A DNA stretch of 48,099 nucleotides from a virus. This document shows, in pieces, positions 32,560-40,836 of this stretch. Location of the stretch: positions 1-48,099 of IMG/VR virus record IMGVR_UViG_3300000929_000256; one strand, written 5' to 3'. How positions within the stretch are numbered: position 1 is the first letter of the stretch; every line of letters starts with the position of its first letter. The position numbers and the translations under genes are program-made. Under the pieces are notes generated by a model. That model searched no databases. It was given only the letters and a program-made list of their open reading frames with translations, and was not told the DNA's origin.

Positions 32560-34388
32560 TAGATTGACTTTCTATTTGCTGCCTGAATTTGAGTGAAGAC
32601 AGTTCTTGGAATTGGTTTAGCAAAGCTTACTGAAAGCGCAGCTGCTTCTCCAATCTTAGCATCATCGGCAATTGTTGAACCTGTTCTATCAGCCCATCCA
32701 CCTCTAAACATCGCAACGTCTTCTTTACTCAGTGCAATATCTCCAAATTCATCTAGACCAGTGATAGACATTCTAACGTCAGCTGGAATTCCATCAGTGG
32801 CATTAAAGGTAATAGTGTTTGAAGTTACAGTTTTCTTAAAGAATAGAATTCTGTTCTTACCATTGCCAACATCTTCTAGAACGGGGGTTTGTGGAGTGAT
32901 AGTTGTCTGTGTTACTGTGTATGATCCTGTTCTTAGAGCGTCTTCTTCTGACTTAGATAGAAACTGAACGTTAACTGAGTCAATGCCATCGACTCCTTCT
33001 AGAAGGGCGACAATGTCAGACTTAGGCAATCTATCTCTTCTAGTGATAGACATTAAATACGTTGAAATCTTTCTTCTGATTTCAGCTAGAAGTTGAATTT
33101 CGTCAAATCCTTCAAAGTGACGAACCCAAATGTTCATAGCATACATTTTTGGCTTTGGATCAACGAATGAGATCTCAGTCGTTACCATCTGCTTACCTGA
33201 TAACTCAATTGCTTCTCTAATGCCCTCAAGTTCAGATTGTGTAAAAAAGAATTCTTCGGTTGGAACGGAGAAATAATCTTGATTTGACTTTAGTTTTGAC
33301 TTAACGTCAGGGAGAAGGAAAAGATAGATGATATTATCGTCATCTAAATATTGATCATCAGTCTGTGAATATGCATCAACATAAGAGAACATATTGTATC
33401 TTGCTAGGAAGTGTTCGTAATTGTCTGGAGTTGCAAGTACAAATGACTTAGATGTAAGAGGCGCAATTAGTTTTGTAAATTCAATTGATTCAGGATCTGC
33501 TCCCATTTTAGGAGAGGCGGTACTTCTGATTTCCAATAGATTATTAAGGTCGTATTCATTTCCTAATGCATCATATCCTGGATCAACAAACTTATATGAA
33601 ATATCAGGTGAATCGCCCAGATTTCCAGATCTGCCATTGGTTTTAATGTAATTAACTTCGATTACCGCACCGTTGTTAGGAATCTGTCCAAAGTTACCAT
33701 TACCAAAGAATAAATCAATACCACCGGTGATACCAGTCTTAATAACTACTCCCTTTGTAGAAGCGTTCATGTCATATAGAGATTCATATACTGTCCATTT
33801 CTCACCATTAACTGCAACGTCGACAATATCGTGGGCTGTAACACCTCCGGTTTGAATGTTAAAAGTTTGAAAAGGTTCACCTGACCCTGTGACATTCTGT
33901 GCTTGGGTTTCACCCTGAACGACAGGAACTTTAATATATCCTGCTAGGCCTTTTGAAATGCTAATTAAATCGGTCGAAGATCTTAATAAGTAAATTAAAG
34001 AGTTGTTATTAGATCTAATCTGAGAATTGGAATTAATATAAAGGGTATTTCCTGCAATTTCAGATTGCATACCCGGCTTCCATGTTATTTCAATCTCTCC
34101 CATCGCAGCAAATCCTCTAGTAGGATCATGGCCAGCCAATCTAGCTAGTCCATAGATGGATTCAGGCTGTTGAGCCGTGATAATGTTTTGTTCAACAGTC
34201 GCGTCTTCAATGTAATAGAAGATCATGTTAGTAAGCTCTGACGCTACTTTAACCATCTGAGAAAACGGAGATGCAGTTGTGAAAATGCTTTCAGCATTAC
34301 CGTAAACCCTGCTCAAATAGGTTCTAACGTCCTGTTGAATCTGTGTAACTGCAACTCTAGCAGTGTCAAGAAAATTGAATTGGGCCAT
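32559..34388 (-). CDS. 6: Baseplate wedge protein gp6 (baseplate J-like)
   Basis: A 609-aa protein close in length to T4 gp6 (660 aa). It begins with the helical MAQFNFLDTARVAVTQIQQDVRTYL and contains VDVAVNGEKWTVYESLYDMNAS followed by FFGNGNFGQIPNNGAVIEVNYIKTNGRSGN, the J-like core signature (GDG.fG..P..G..i...Y..t.G..GN). A C-terminal helical/beta region includes ALLEGVDGIDSVNVQFLS. gp6 forms the inner ring of the wedge. It follows gp25, its partner in the wedge core, after 12 nt. Confidence 0.85.
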   Translation of the reverse strand: MAQFNFLDTARVAVTQIQQDVRTYLSRVYGNAESIFTTASPFSQMVKVASELTNMIFYYIEDATVEQNIITAQQPESIYGLARLAGHDPTRGFAAMGEIEITWKPGMQSEIAGNTLYINSNSQIRSNNNSLIYLLRSSTDLISISKGLAGYIKVPVVQGETQAQNVTGSGEPFQTFNIQTGGVTAHDIVDVAVNGEKWTVYESLYDMNASTKGVVIKTGITGGIDLFFGNGNFGQIPNNGAVIEVNYIKTNGRSGNLGDSPDISYKFVDPGYDALGNEYDLNNLLEIRSTASPKMGADPESIEFTKLIAPLTSKSFVLATPDNYEHFLARYNMFSYVDAYSQTDDQYLDDDNIIYLFLLPDVKSKLKSNQDYFSVPTEEFFFTQSELEGIREAIELSGKQMVTTEISFVDPKPKMYAMNIWVRHFEGFDEIQLLAEIRRKISTYLMSITRRDRLPKSDIVALLEGVDGIDSVNVQFLSKSEEDALRTGSYTVTQTTITPQTPVLEDVGNGKNRILFFKKTVTSNTITFNATDGIPADVRMSITGLDEFGDIALSKEDVAMFRGGWADRTGSTIADDAKIGEAAALSVSFAKPIPRTVFTQIQAANRKSI

Positions 34389-34400
34389 GTCAGACGTTTA

Positions 34401-34757
34401 TTAGTTTACATACACTTGAACTTGATACTTCGAGTTAAGTGTAATGTTTATTTCTGCAATATCTCTAACGGTTCCCTTATAAAAAGAAACATTAGTCGAT
34501 ACTCTATATTTTCCAGCCAGTGGTACATATCTTTGAATTTGATCCTCAATGGTTGAAGTAACCATACTCTCATTGTAATTAAGAGTGTATATCAAATCTT
34601 CAAGATTTGCTCCAAAATCTGGTTCGCCAAGAACATCACCTTTTCTAGTGAACAGAATAGTTTCAATCTGCGTGATGACCTTTGAGATCTCACTCTCAGA
34701 ATGAACCTTATATGGATCGTAGTTTGGATCTCCTTCTGCTCTTACGTAAAATTCCAT
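34401..34757 (-). CDS. 25: Baseplate wedge protein gp25
   Basis: A 118-aa protein, similar in size to T4 gp25 (132 aa). The core TRKGDVLGEPDFGANLEDLIY is the conserved gp25/gpW-type motif (G...G...FG..L..L.F). gp25 nucleates sheath assembly and, with gp6 and gp53, forms the wedge core. Early annotations called it a lysozyme, but no catalytic residues are seen. A TGATATATA box lies 9 nt upstream of the ATG. Confidence 0.9.
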   Translation of the reverse strand: MEFYVRAEGDPNYDPYKVHSESEISKVITQIETILFTRKGDVLGEPDFGANLEDLIYTLNYNESMVTSTIEDQIQRYVPLAGKYRVSTNVSFYKGTVRDIAEINITLNSKYQVQVYVN

Positions 34758-34766
34758 GGCTATCTT

Positions 34767-34775
34767 TATATATCA
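34767..34775 (-). promoter_or_regulatory. Putative late promoter TGATATATA before gene 25
   Basis: Located in the 20-nt gap between the 278-aa gene and gene 25, with nine bases to the ATG at 34757. Confidence 0.45.
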
Positions 34776-34777
34776 CA

Positions 34778-35614
34778 TTACGAGTGCATCATCCAGTCGG
34801 TGCCCTCATCATTTTTGATTTCTTCAATCACTTTATCTAATTCATCCTGCCCCATTGACTGAATAATGTCAGCGTTAATCGTAATGCCACCTGGAAGATT
34901 GTAACCAAAAATAGCTAATTTCTGACCTAGTGAAATCATAACCTTTGCGGCCACGTATCTGAAGAAGATTTCATCTGCAAATAATGCACAGTCTGGAAGA
35001 GTTTCGTAAATCTCTAGAACGACGGGTTTAGTTGGTGTTTGACCTGTAAATTTCAATTCATGTGTCTGCTGTGAATAGTGGAAAGACAATGGGTTTTCAA
35101 GAATCTGACGAGCCATGTCAAAGAAAGATTCGTTAATTACAAAGTACTGTAAGTTTTCTGCACCTGCAACAATTGATGCACCACCTGAATAAAGAGAACC
35201 AAACAGTGCTCTTTGAACGTCAAAGTCACCTGTTGTGAAAGTGATAGCAGAACCTGCACCGTATCTTGAACCAATTTCAGCAACGGCATAAACAGCATAC
35301 ACTTCGTTTCCTCCTGTTGCAGGATTCTCTTTAGGTAGTGTTAATGATCTACGTCTTCTGAAGTGATCAGTGTCAAACACCTCAACTGGAATGTACAAGA
35401 AGTTCTCAGTCACTGAGTACTCATACGTTTTGTAAAACCACTTCTTTGCACGCTTAATGATGTTATACACCTCCGACTTAGGTAGGTTCATAGGAATCAT
35501 ACATGCACCTGTAACATGACTTCCGATTTCGTCAATGAAATCGTTTAGGCAATTAGAATCGTAATCTGGTGGGGTGGTTAGATTGTCTAAATCACCAATA
35601 AAAATATCACCCAT
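34778..35614 (-). CDS. Structural protein upstream of gp25, 278 aa
   Basis: Not recognised as a specific T4 protein. The N-terminal half contains aromatic helices (IIKRAKKWFYKTYEYSV) and a basic RRRRS patch. The C-terminal half has a helix-rich segment ADEIFFRYVAAKVMISLGQKLAIFGYNLPGG and ends DELDKVIEEIKNDEG. The last segment is reminiscent of neck or wedge-associated phage proteins that present a C-terminal helix. It precedes gp25 by 20 nt in the tail cluster, so a baseplate or connector role is likely. Confidence 0.55.
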   Translation of the reverse strand: MGDIFIGDLDNLTTPPDYDSNCLNDFIDEIGSHVTGACMIPMNLPKSEVYNIIKRAKKWFYKTYEYSVTENFLYIPVEVFDTDHFRRRRSLTLPKENPATGGNEVYAVYAVAEIGSRYGAGSAITFTTGDFDVQRALFGSLYSGGASIVAGAENLQYFVINESFFDMARQILENPLSFHYSQQTHELKFTGQTPTKPVVLEIYETLPDCALFADEIFFRYVAAKVMISLGQKLAIFGYNLPGGITINADIIQSMGQDELDKVIEEIKNDEGTDWMMHS

Positions 35615-35618
35615 TTCT

Positions 35619-36911
35619 TTAGTTTATTTTTTTAGAGTTTATCACCTCGGTCTTATCAAACTTGGCGAACTTCTCGCTATATTTACCCTCTCTAAAAATA
35701 CCACCCGACATAGTACCTTTAAAAACACTGTCGGTTCCAAATACATAGCAGTTATTTAGAGTGCAACTGTTATGAGTGTAGCATGATTGAACCTTTGACC
35801 CATCAACCTGAGTCGACTGGTAAAGATTACTTCGCTGAATATCAGATCCATTAATTTGGCATCTGTAAAAATCGCTTAAGATTGCTTCGCCTCTAAACTT
35901 GCAATCTACGAATTCATAACCCTCCAAACCATGGGCTCCTAAGAAAACACCATCTTTAACCTGAACCCTTGAACGATCAGTGTCGTAGTTAATATGACCC
36001 TCTGTCATTCCGCCCTCTGAAATAAGTTTTACAACTTGGGTTTTAATGTTAGACCAGAACATGTCAATCGTTTCACCGTGGTTCTGAAGATCAAGAGTAA
36101 AATCAATCTTTTGAAAATTCTTAAAGTTACGATGATCCTTGTAAAGGTCGTAAATCTTTTTCATGTTTGACATGATTCTTCTTAACTCAAGGCGATTAAG
36201 CTCTGTTAAATCAGGATTCTTACATGTGTTCCAGAGTTGAATTAGAAAACTGTCAAGTAAATGAAGAATTGTTGAAGTCTTCTTTTCATAATCTTTACCG
36301 CCCAGGTATCTAAATTCTAGGTACCCTTTCTCCTGTTTTAAGAAGTTAACACCATAATACTTGGTGTCTGGATATTTAAACTGCATTTTAGAGATGTGAT
36401 TTTCATCAAAGTTAAACAGCTCATTCTTAGGCAGAACGTACTTGATTGACTTGGCGTAAACAAGATCTCTACGTTCAGGAAAGTGTTTATACACCTGTTC
36501 TTCTTTAAAGTCCAAGATGAACTTTAAAGTGTTCATGTGAGTGATAAAGTTTGAACCCACAATCTTTTTGTCAAACGATACATTAAGGTGAATACCCGCT
36601 CTATCAGTAGTGTGACCGTTTTCCGAGATCCAATGTAACATCTTAATGATGATCAGTCTGGCATCAGGATACGGCAATGCACCAGTCACCATCTCAATGA
36701 GACCGGCACCACCTGACATATCAGGCTCCAACTTAAACACCTTATCGGACGGTTGAAAATCTGAGTGAGCCTTTTCTTCTACCTGAATCTTACGACCCAG
36801 ATATTCACCGACCATCTCAGCTGTTTTTTCAACACTGTGATTCGAGTAAAACTCAAATTCAATGCCGCAAAATGAATGAAGGAGTATATCCTTGTTTGCT
36901 TCGTTTAACAT
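35619..36911 (-). CDS. Amidoligase-like (GCS/glutamine-synthetase fold) enzyme fused to pentapeptide-repeat-like C-terminus, 430 aa
   Basis: The N-terminal 210 residues show the ordered signature of the amidoligase/COOH-NH2 ligase family: GIEFEF (16-21), LEPDMSGG then EMVTGALPY (61-81), DRAGIHLNVSF (103-113) and LEFRYLGG (198-205). The acidic residues and His would bind Mg-ATP and the carboxylate. A charged helical region (210-320) follows. Residues about 340-415 show A/F/C-x-x-x pentad periodicity (CKFRGEAILSDFYRCQINGSDIQ), consistent with a pentapeptide-repeat-like beta helix. Such enzymes form peptide or amide bonds; substrate unknown. It stands alone between S1-like and baseplate genes, under its own GATATATA box. 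No leader or export signal is seen. Confidence 0.7.
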   Translation of the reverse strand: MLNEANKDILLHSFCGIEFEFYSNHSVEKTAEMVGEYLGRKIQVEEKAHSDFQPSDKVFKLEPDMSGGAGLIEMVTGALPYPDARLIIIKMLHWISENGHTTDRAGIHLNVSFDKKIVGSNFITHMNTLKFILDFKEEQVYKHFPERRDLVYAKSIKYVLPKNELFNFDENHISKMQFKYPDTKYYGVNFLKQEKGYLEFRYLGGKDYEKKTSTILHLLDSFLIQLWNTCKNPDLTELNRLELRRIMSNMKKIYDLYKDHRNFKNFQKIDFTLDLQNHGETIDMFWSNIKTQVVKLISEGGMTEGHINYDTDRSRVQVKDGVFLGAHGLEGYEFVDCKFRGEAILSDFYRCQINGSDIQRSNLYQSTQVDGSKVQSCYTHNSCTLNNCYVFGTDSVFKGTMSGGIFREGKYSEKFAKFDKTEVINSKKIN

Positions 36912-36940
36912 GCAGTAGACACTATCTTACTATTTAAGTT

Positions 36941-36949
36941 TATATATCT
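36941..36949 (-). promoter_or_regulatory. Putative late promoter AGATATATA before the amidoligase-like gene
   Basis: A GATATATA octamer about 29 nt upstream of the ATG at 36911, on the far side of the hairpin ending the S1-like unit. Confidence 0.45.
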
Positions 36950-36951
36950 AC

Positions 36952-37029
36952 CGCACCGGGTAGCGGTTTAGACACAAGCTCAGTTACCGAAATAACTGAG
37001 CTTGTAACTAAGTAGTAATTAAGTAGTAA
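36952..37029 (-). repeat. 3' region of the S1-like gene: perfect 13-bp hairpin, small GC hairpin and tandem 11-mer
   Basis: The 125-nt gap between the S1-like and amidoligase-like genes holds an 11-nt tandem direct repeat (37008-37018 and 37019-37029, core TAAGTAGTAA). It also holds a perfect 13-bp stem with a 6-nt loop (36974-37005) and a smaller CCGC/GCGG hairpin near 36952-36966. No U-run follows the large stem on the minus strand, so it is not a standard intrinsic terminator; transcript-end protection or protein binding are alternatives. Confidence 0.6.
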
Positions 37030-37036
37030 CTAAGAA

Positions 37037-38383
37037 TTATGCACCGATAACTCTCAAGAATACTTTCTTGGTATCTTCATCAACCTTAGTAACCTCTACT
37101 ACAATTTCCTGACCCTTTTGGAAAGTGTCTCTCAATACTGTACCTTCTGGGAACTCAGAGATGTGTGCCATACCTACCACTGAACCGTGAACGGCGATGA
37201 ATAAACCGTAATCTTTAATTGATCTGATGGTAGCGTTTTCAACCAGCGTCGGTAACTTTAAACCTTTAGTGAATTCTTCCCATGAGTTATCAACCTTCAT
37301 CTCAGACTTTTCCTTTTGAGTCAAGATGATCTTTTCGTTACTGACAATTTCTTTGATTTTGAAGGTAACTTCATCACCAGGATTTACAGTACCATTTTTG
37401 TGAGAATTGAATAACTCAGGTGATAGGTCATTAACGTGAATCATACCCGTCAAACATGTATTAAATTCAACGAATACACCGTATTTTGCAGTACCTGTTA
37501 CGTTACCTTTAATTTCAGAATCGATATTAGCTTGTAGGTTTTCAATTTCTCTAGGAATCATTGCCTGTAAGTATTTTCGGTGAGAAACCACGATTGTACC
37601 TCTCTTAGACGAGAATGAATCAGGTACCACGTACATCTGAGCACCGACAATTGAACTAAAGTCATGCAGTTTATTAATACCAGCAAGTGAACCAGGCATA
37701 AAACATTGGATACCTTGAACGAGTACAAGGTAACCTCCACCCGGGATCATCTCTTTAATAGTACCTAGGTATGCTGTATCTCCATCGTCAGCTGCTTGTC
37801 TAAGTTCTGCAAACACCTTTTGTTTAGTTCCTTCAGTGATAGAAGCAACTGCGTATTCTCTAACGTCAGTTTTATCACTTAAAACTTTTACAGCAACTTC
37901 GTCTCCAGGTCTAACGTCTGCAATAACGTCTCTATCTTCTCTTGACAAATCAATGTACAACATTTCACGATAATTAATATCGACTGTTGCCCATTTTTCA
38001 CTCATCGAGTGGATTCTTCCAACTTCAACAGCACCTACGGTTAATTCAGAGATACCGTCGTCAAATTGAACGGTAGACAATAAATTATACATTTCTTGAG
38101 CATAAGGCTCGTGACAGTACACCACGTCTTTGTGGGAACCTGTCTTAATCTTAGTGTTGGGTTTGAGTTTTCGGTTGTAATAAGACTCGTATCTGTCCCA
38201 ATCAAATTCTCCAGTTGGAGTTAAGAATTCGTCTGTAGATGAATCAAATTCATCAAGGTTGACTTCTACCTCTTCTTTTTCAACTTCAGTTACCTCTACT
38301 TTAATTTGTTTTTTGTTAGAGTTTTCTTGAAGTCTTCTTCGCTTTTGAGTACCATTATTGGTACCGTTGTTTTGATTTGTCAT
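37037..38383 (-). CDS. Phage-encoded ribosomal protein S1-like RNA-binding protein with four S1 domains, 448 aa
   Basis: After a polar, charged N-terminal extension (1-110, including KRRR), four S1/OB repeats can be seen at about 114-183, 203-270, 289-357 and 381-447. The last two are canonical (GTAKYGVFVEFNTCLTGMIHVNDLS; IRSIKDYGLFIAVHGSVVGMAHISEF). The arrangement and length resemble shortened bacterial bS1, which delivers mRNA to the 30S subunit. In a host that rarely uses Shine-Dalgarno pairing, such a protein could steer ribosomes to phage mRNAs. Other RNA-binding roles are possible. The start lies in A-rich sequence (AACATAAATG) with no Shine-Dalgarno. It sits inside the baseplate gene cluster. 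Confidence 0.85.
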   Translation of the reverse strand: MTNQNNGTNNGTQKRRRLQENSNKKQIKVEVTEVEKEEVEVNLDEFDSSTDEFLTPTGEFDWDRYESYYNRKLKPNTKIKTGSHKDVVYCHEPYAQEMYNLLSTVQFDDGISELTVGAVEVGRIHSMSEKWATVDINYREMLYIDLSREDRDVIADVRPGDEVAVKVLSDKTDVREYAVASITEGTKQKVFAELRQAADDGDTAYLGTIKEMIPGGGYLVLVQGIQCFMPGSLAGINKLHDFSSIVGAQMYVVPDSFSSKRGTIVVSHRKYLQAMIPREIENLQANIDSEIKGNVTGTAKYGVFVEFNTCLTGMIHVNDLSPELFNSHKNGTVNPGDEVTFKIKEIVSNEKIILTQKEKSEMKVDNSWEEFTKGLKLPTLVENATIRSIKDYGLFIAVHGSVVGMAHISEFPEGTVLRDTFQKGQEIVVEVTKVDEDTKKVFLRVIGA

Positions 38384-38423
38384 TTATGTTTAATTTAAAG
38401 GTGTAAAATACTAATTATATAAC

Positions 38424-38888
38424 TCACTTCTTTTTATAGCGGTCGTCTCCCTTGACAATAGCACCTGCAACAGCCCTATCAACTGCTTTTCCAAGCGCTT
38501 GCATAAGAGTTAGTGTGAGAGCATGGGATAAATTTGCTACGTTATTAATACCGTCGGCTTTTGCCTTTTCATTCGCGGCTTGAATGTCGGGATTATTGTC
38601 TTTGGTTTTCGTCTTTTTAATCGTATCCATGCCGAAGGCAGATGAAATAGCCTTGTACCAATCGAGAGGAGCGTCGCCGTAGATAGGGTTGGCCTTTAGT
38701 TGTTCCCTATACAATTTATCTCTGTCAGTGGTCTTTTTAGGATTAGGTTGTGATCCGCCTCCTTTTTGGCCGCCTCCACCGCCTCCACCGCCAGTATTTG
38801 CAGCGTTATCGGTGTTCATGTTATTGCCACCGCCGCCATCGGTTGCATTTCCGACTCCCGTGTTGTTTGTATCTTTACCGTCAGCCAT
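38424..38888 (-). CDS. Gly/Asn-rich protein next to the spike gene, 154 aa
   Basis: Residues 1-55 are low complexity (Gly, Asn, Asp, with a run of eight Gly). The second half is a helical domain (LDWYKAISSAFGMDTIKK, then LSHALTLTLMQALGKAVDRAVAGAIV). It starts directly after the gp5-like gene. No family recognised; a spike- or hub-associated protein is inferred from position. Confidence 0.55.
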   Translation of the reverse strand: MADGKDTNNTGVGNATDGGGGNNMNTDNAANTGGGGGGGGQKGGGSQPNPKKTTDRDKLYREQLKANPIYGDAPLDWYKAISSAFGMDTIKKTKTKDNNPDIQAANEKAKADGINNVANLSHALTLTLMQALGKAVDRAVAGAIVKGDDRYKKK

Positions 38889-38889
38889 C

Positions 38890-39642
38890 TTAGTTAACTT
38901 TTACCTTTGTTGATTTGGTAGGTGGAATCTTAGCAGCAATAACGGGAATTGAAGAAGTCAAATTCGTAGCCGCAGTTGCAGCTGCTGTAGCAGCGGTCCC
39001 CAACGGCACTGCAAGCGGAGCAGCACTCAAAATAGGAAGTGAGGCTGCCGCAACACCTGCCGATGCGAGAGCTGTCATGTTTGTTGATAGATTGGTTAGA
39101 TCAATTGCTAGCTTTTGCAACGTGTTCTTAATTTCGTTAAGGGCATCTTCATTTTTATCACCTAACACGGCAGGTTCTTCTGAACCTCCACCCATTCCAA
39201 CGAGATGCAATAGATCAGCGGCCTGAAATAGGCCTTCACCGGCTGAACCAATCAACTTAACACCCTCTGATGAGTTCCAATACAGTTGCATTCTCGATGG
39301 GTCATAGAAAAGTGAGACCACTCCCATTGCACCATTCGCAGATACCATGTCTGAAACTTCTTGACGTGCCTTAGCCTGAAAGAAATAAACTGGAGTGTAT
39401 AAGTTTCCGTTATCAAATCTAACAGAAACAATGTCACCTACGGCTGGAACCGCAAATTGACCATGTGAATCATTAGAACCGCAAAGGGCCCATGGAAGAT
39501 CTTCATCAGGAATTAGATCAAACTTACCAAAAATGCGTATCCTACAACGGCCCTGATTTGATGGATCTTCGTTATTAACGATTTCTCCTAACCAGTGCGA
39601 ATCTCTTAAATTATCTTGAAAAAGCTCTTTAATAGAGTCCAT
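38890..39642 (-). CDS. 5: Baseplate central spike base, gp5 OB-fold type, 250 aa
   Basis: Residues about 15-105 carry the gp5/VgrG OB-fold signature (WLGEIVNNEDPSNQGRCRIRIFG, LPWAL, PAVGDIVSVRFDNG-x2-TPVYFF). In T4, gp5 has OB, lysozyme and beta-helix domains. Here no lysozyme domain follows; the C-terminal part is a helical then Ala-rich stretch (180-245). The spike would thus rely on another protein for membrane piercing or wall digestion. It overlaps the preceding hub-associated gene by 1 nt. Confidence 0.8.
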   Translation of the reverse strand: MDSIKELFQDNLRDSHWLGEIVNNEDPSNQGRCRIRIFGKFDLIPDEDLPWALCGSNDSHGQFAVPAVGDIVSVRFDNGNLYTPVYFFQAKARQEVSDMVSANGAMGVVSLFYDPSRMQLYWNSSEGVKLIGSAGEGLFQAADLLHLVGMGGGSEEPAVLGDKNEDALNEIKNTLQKLAIDLTNLSTNMTALASAGVAAASLPILSAAPLAVPLGTAATAAATAATNLTSSIPVIAAKIPPTKSTKVKVN

Positions 39643-40823
39643 TATTCGTAGTTGTTTCCAAGGTTAGACTTCGTGTTAGCTGCTTCGTTTAGATTATTTA
39701 TCATTGGAAATATGGAAGCAATCGAACCCTGTCTTAATGCCGCTCCGACGGTGGCACCTTCAGCTCCGAATATGTTTGTCACAATTGACTGTTTAAAGGA
39801 AGTTGCGGCATCTTTTGCAATGGCCTCACTCTGTCCAAATATGTTATCTACAGCTCCTCCTAAACCGCCTGCATAACTGTCAACTTGATTAATGGCCTGT
39901 TGATATGCCTGTTCAAGATCACTACCATATACGTTGACAGGCTTGCTAATAGCGTTTAGTGGATTATTCTCTCTAATAGCACCTGTTAAACTGTCAATTG
40001 CACTGTTAGTTATTTGACCAACGTCCTGCGACAATCTATCACCGACACCCTGGATTTTAGTTCTAGCGTCACTATCACTGCTTACGCCTAAATCACCTGT
40101 ACTTTCTGTCATCAACCCCTGTAAATATGAAGTTGCAGTTTTCTTAATAGTTTCGTAACTAATTTCAATCTTAGGTGAAGGGCTTTCAGGCGCTGCGTTG
40201 CTTAATGTTTCAAATGTTTCTTTAGCAGACTTAATATTGAACTCGCAGAAATTAAATTCATACTGAAACAACGGCTTAAAGTCACCTGATATTTCAGCGT
40301 TCTTTGTTTCAGATCCAAGCAAACCCTTTTTGAATTCTGTGTTAATGTCTCTAATCTCAGAAACCATAATCCACATTCTAAATCCTCTAATATTCTTTGG
40401 TAGAACCTGGGTCCATGCTGCAAAATCATAAACCGAATCCCTATATAAATCCATCAAACCAGAAATTGCAAGATTGATTGATTCATTGCAAGTGATAGTT
40501 AGTTTGGCCTCATCACCTCCCCAATAAGGCTCAGTCATGTTATAGTCTAAAACCCTTGTCATTCCATCTAATGAAACCCAATACCATGGCATTTCACGAT
40601 TAATCAAGAGCATGGTATCAACAAATCTTTCAAGCTTATCGGCTCTTTCAGTTTCTTTATAATGCTCTCTTAGAGTTTTAACGGCAATATCTTTATTAAA
40701 AAGAGGAGACGTAGTATCAAATAAAATTGTAAAGCTCAAATACGTAGGATCTTGATAAGGGTTCTTTGAACTCTTACCTAGTAATCCTTTTCTAAATTGT
40801 ATTTGATTTGTACCAGTTGCCAT
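39642..40823 (-). CDS. Tail tube/hub-associated structural protein, 393 aa
   Basis: The N-terminal 210 residues (PTYLSFTILFDTTSPLFN, WYWVSLDGMTRVLDYN, LPKNIRGFRMWIMVSEIRDI, FQYEFNFCEFN) have the alternating strands and closing 'FxFxxCEF' of tube-like proteins. The C-terminal half is low-complexity and helical. It lies between gp27-like hub and gp5-like spike genes, suggesting a tube-initiator (gp48/gp54) type role. The start is preceded by TAATATATA-GGAT-ATG. Confidence 0.5.
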   Translation of the reverse strand: MATGTNQIQFRKGLLGKSSKNPYQDPTYLSFTILFDTTSPLFNKDIAVKTLREHYKETERADKLERFVDTMLLINREMPWYWVSLDGMTRVLDYNMTEPYWGGDEAKLTITCNESINLAISGLMDLYRDSVYDFAAWTQVLPKNIRGFRMWIMVSEIRDINTEFKKGLLGSETKNAEISGDFKPLFQYEFNFCEFNIKSAKETFETLSNAAPESPSPKIEISYETIKKTATSYLQGLMTESTGDLGVSSDSDARTKIQGVGDRLSQDVGQITNSAIDSLTGAIRENNPLNAISKPVNVYGSDLEQAYQQAINQVDSYAGGLGGAVDNIFGQSEAIAKDAATSFKQSIVTNIFGAEGATVGAALRQGSIASIFPMINNLNEAANTKSNLGNNYE

Positions 40824-40827
40824 ATCC

Positions 40828-40836
40828 TATATATTA
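40828..40836 (-). promoter_or_regulatory. Putative late promoter TAATATATA, 4 nt from ATG
   Basis: Its first three bases are the TAA stop of the gp27-like gene; GGAT then the ATG at 40823 follow. Same arrangement as at 14522-14530. Confidence 0.45.

Noticed and set aside
34401-34757. gp25 as a lysozyme
   Set aside because: The old name derives from an early annotation; no catalytic residues are visible, and the motif is that of the structural gp25/gpW family.
36974-37005. Perfect 13-bp hairpin taken as an intrinsic terminator of the S1-like gene
   Set aside because: No U-run follows on the minus strand, unlike the two clear terminators at 7013-7041 and 47715-47749, so it is listed only as a structured repeat.
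38755-38800. GC-rich CCGCCTCCACC repeats as a possible minisatellite or CRISPR-like array
   Set aside because: They encode the Gly-rich stretch of the 154-aa protein and have no spacer structure.
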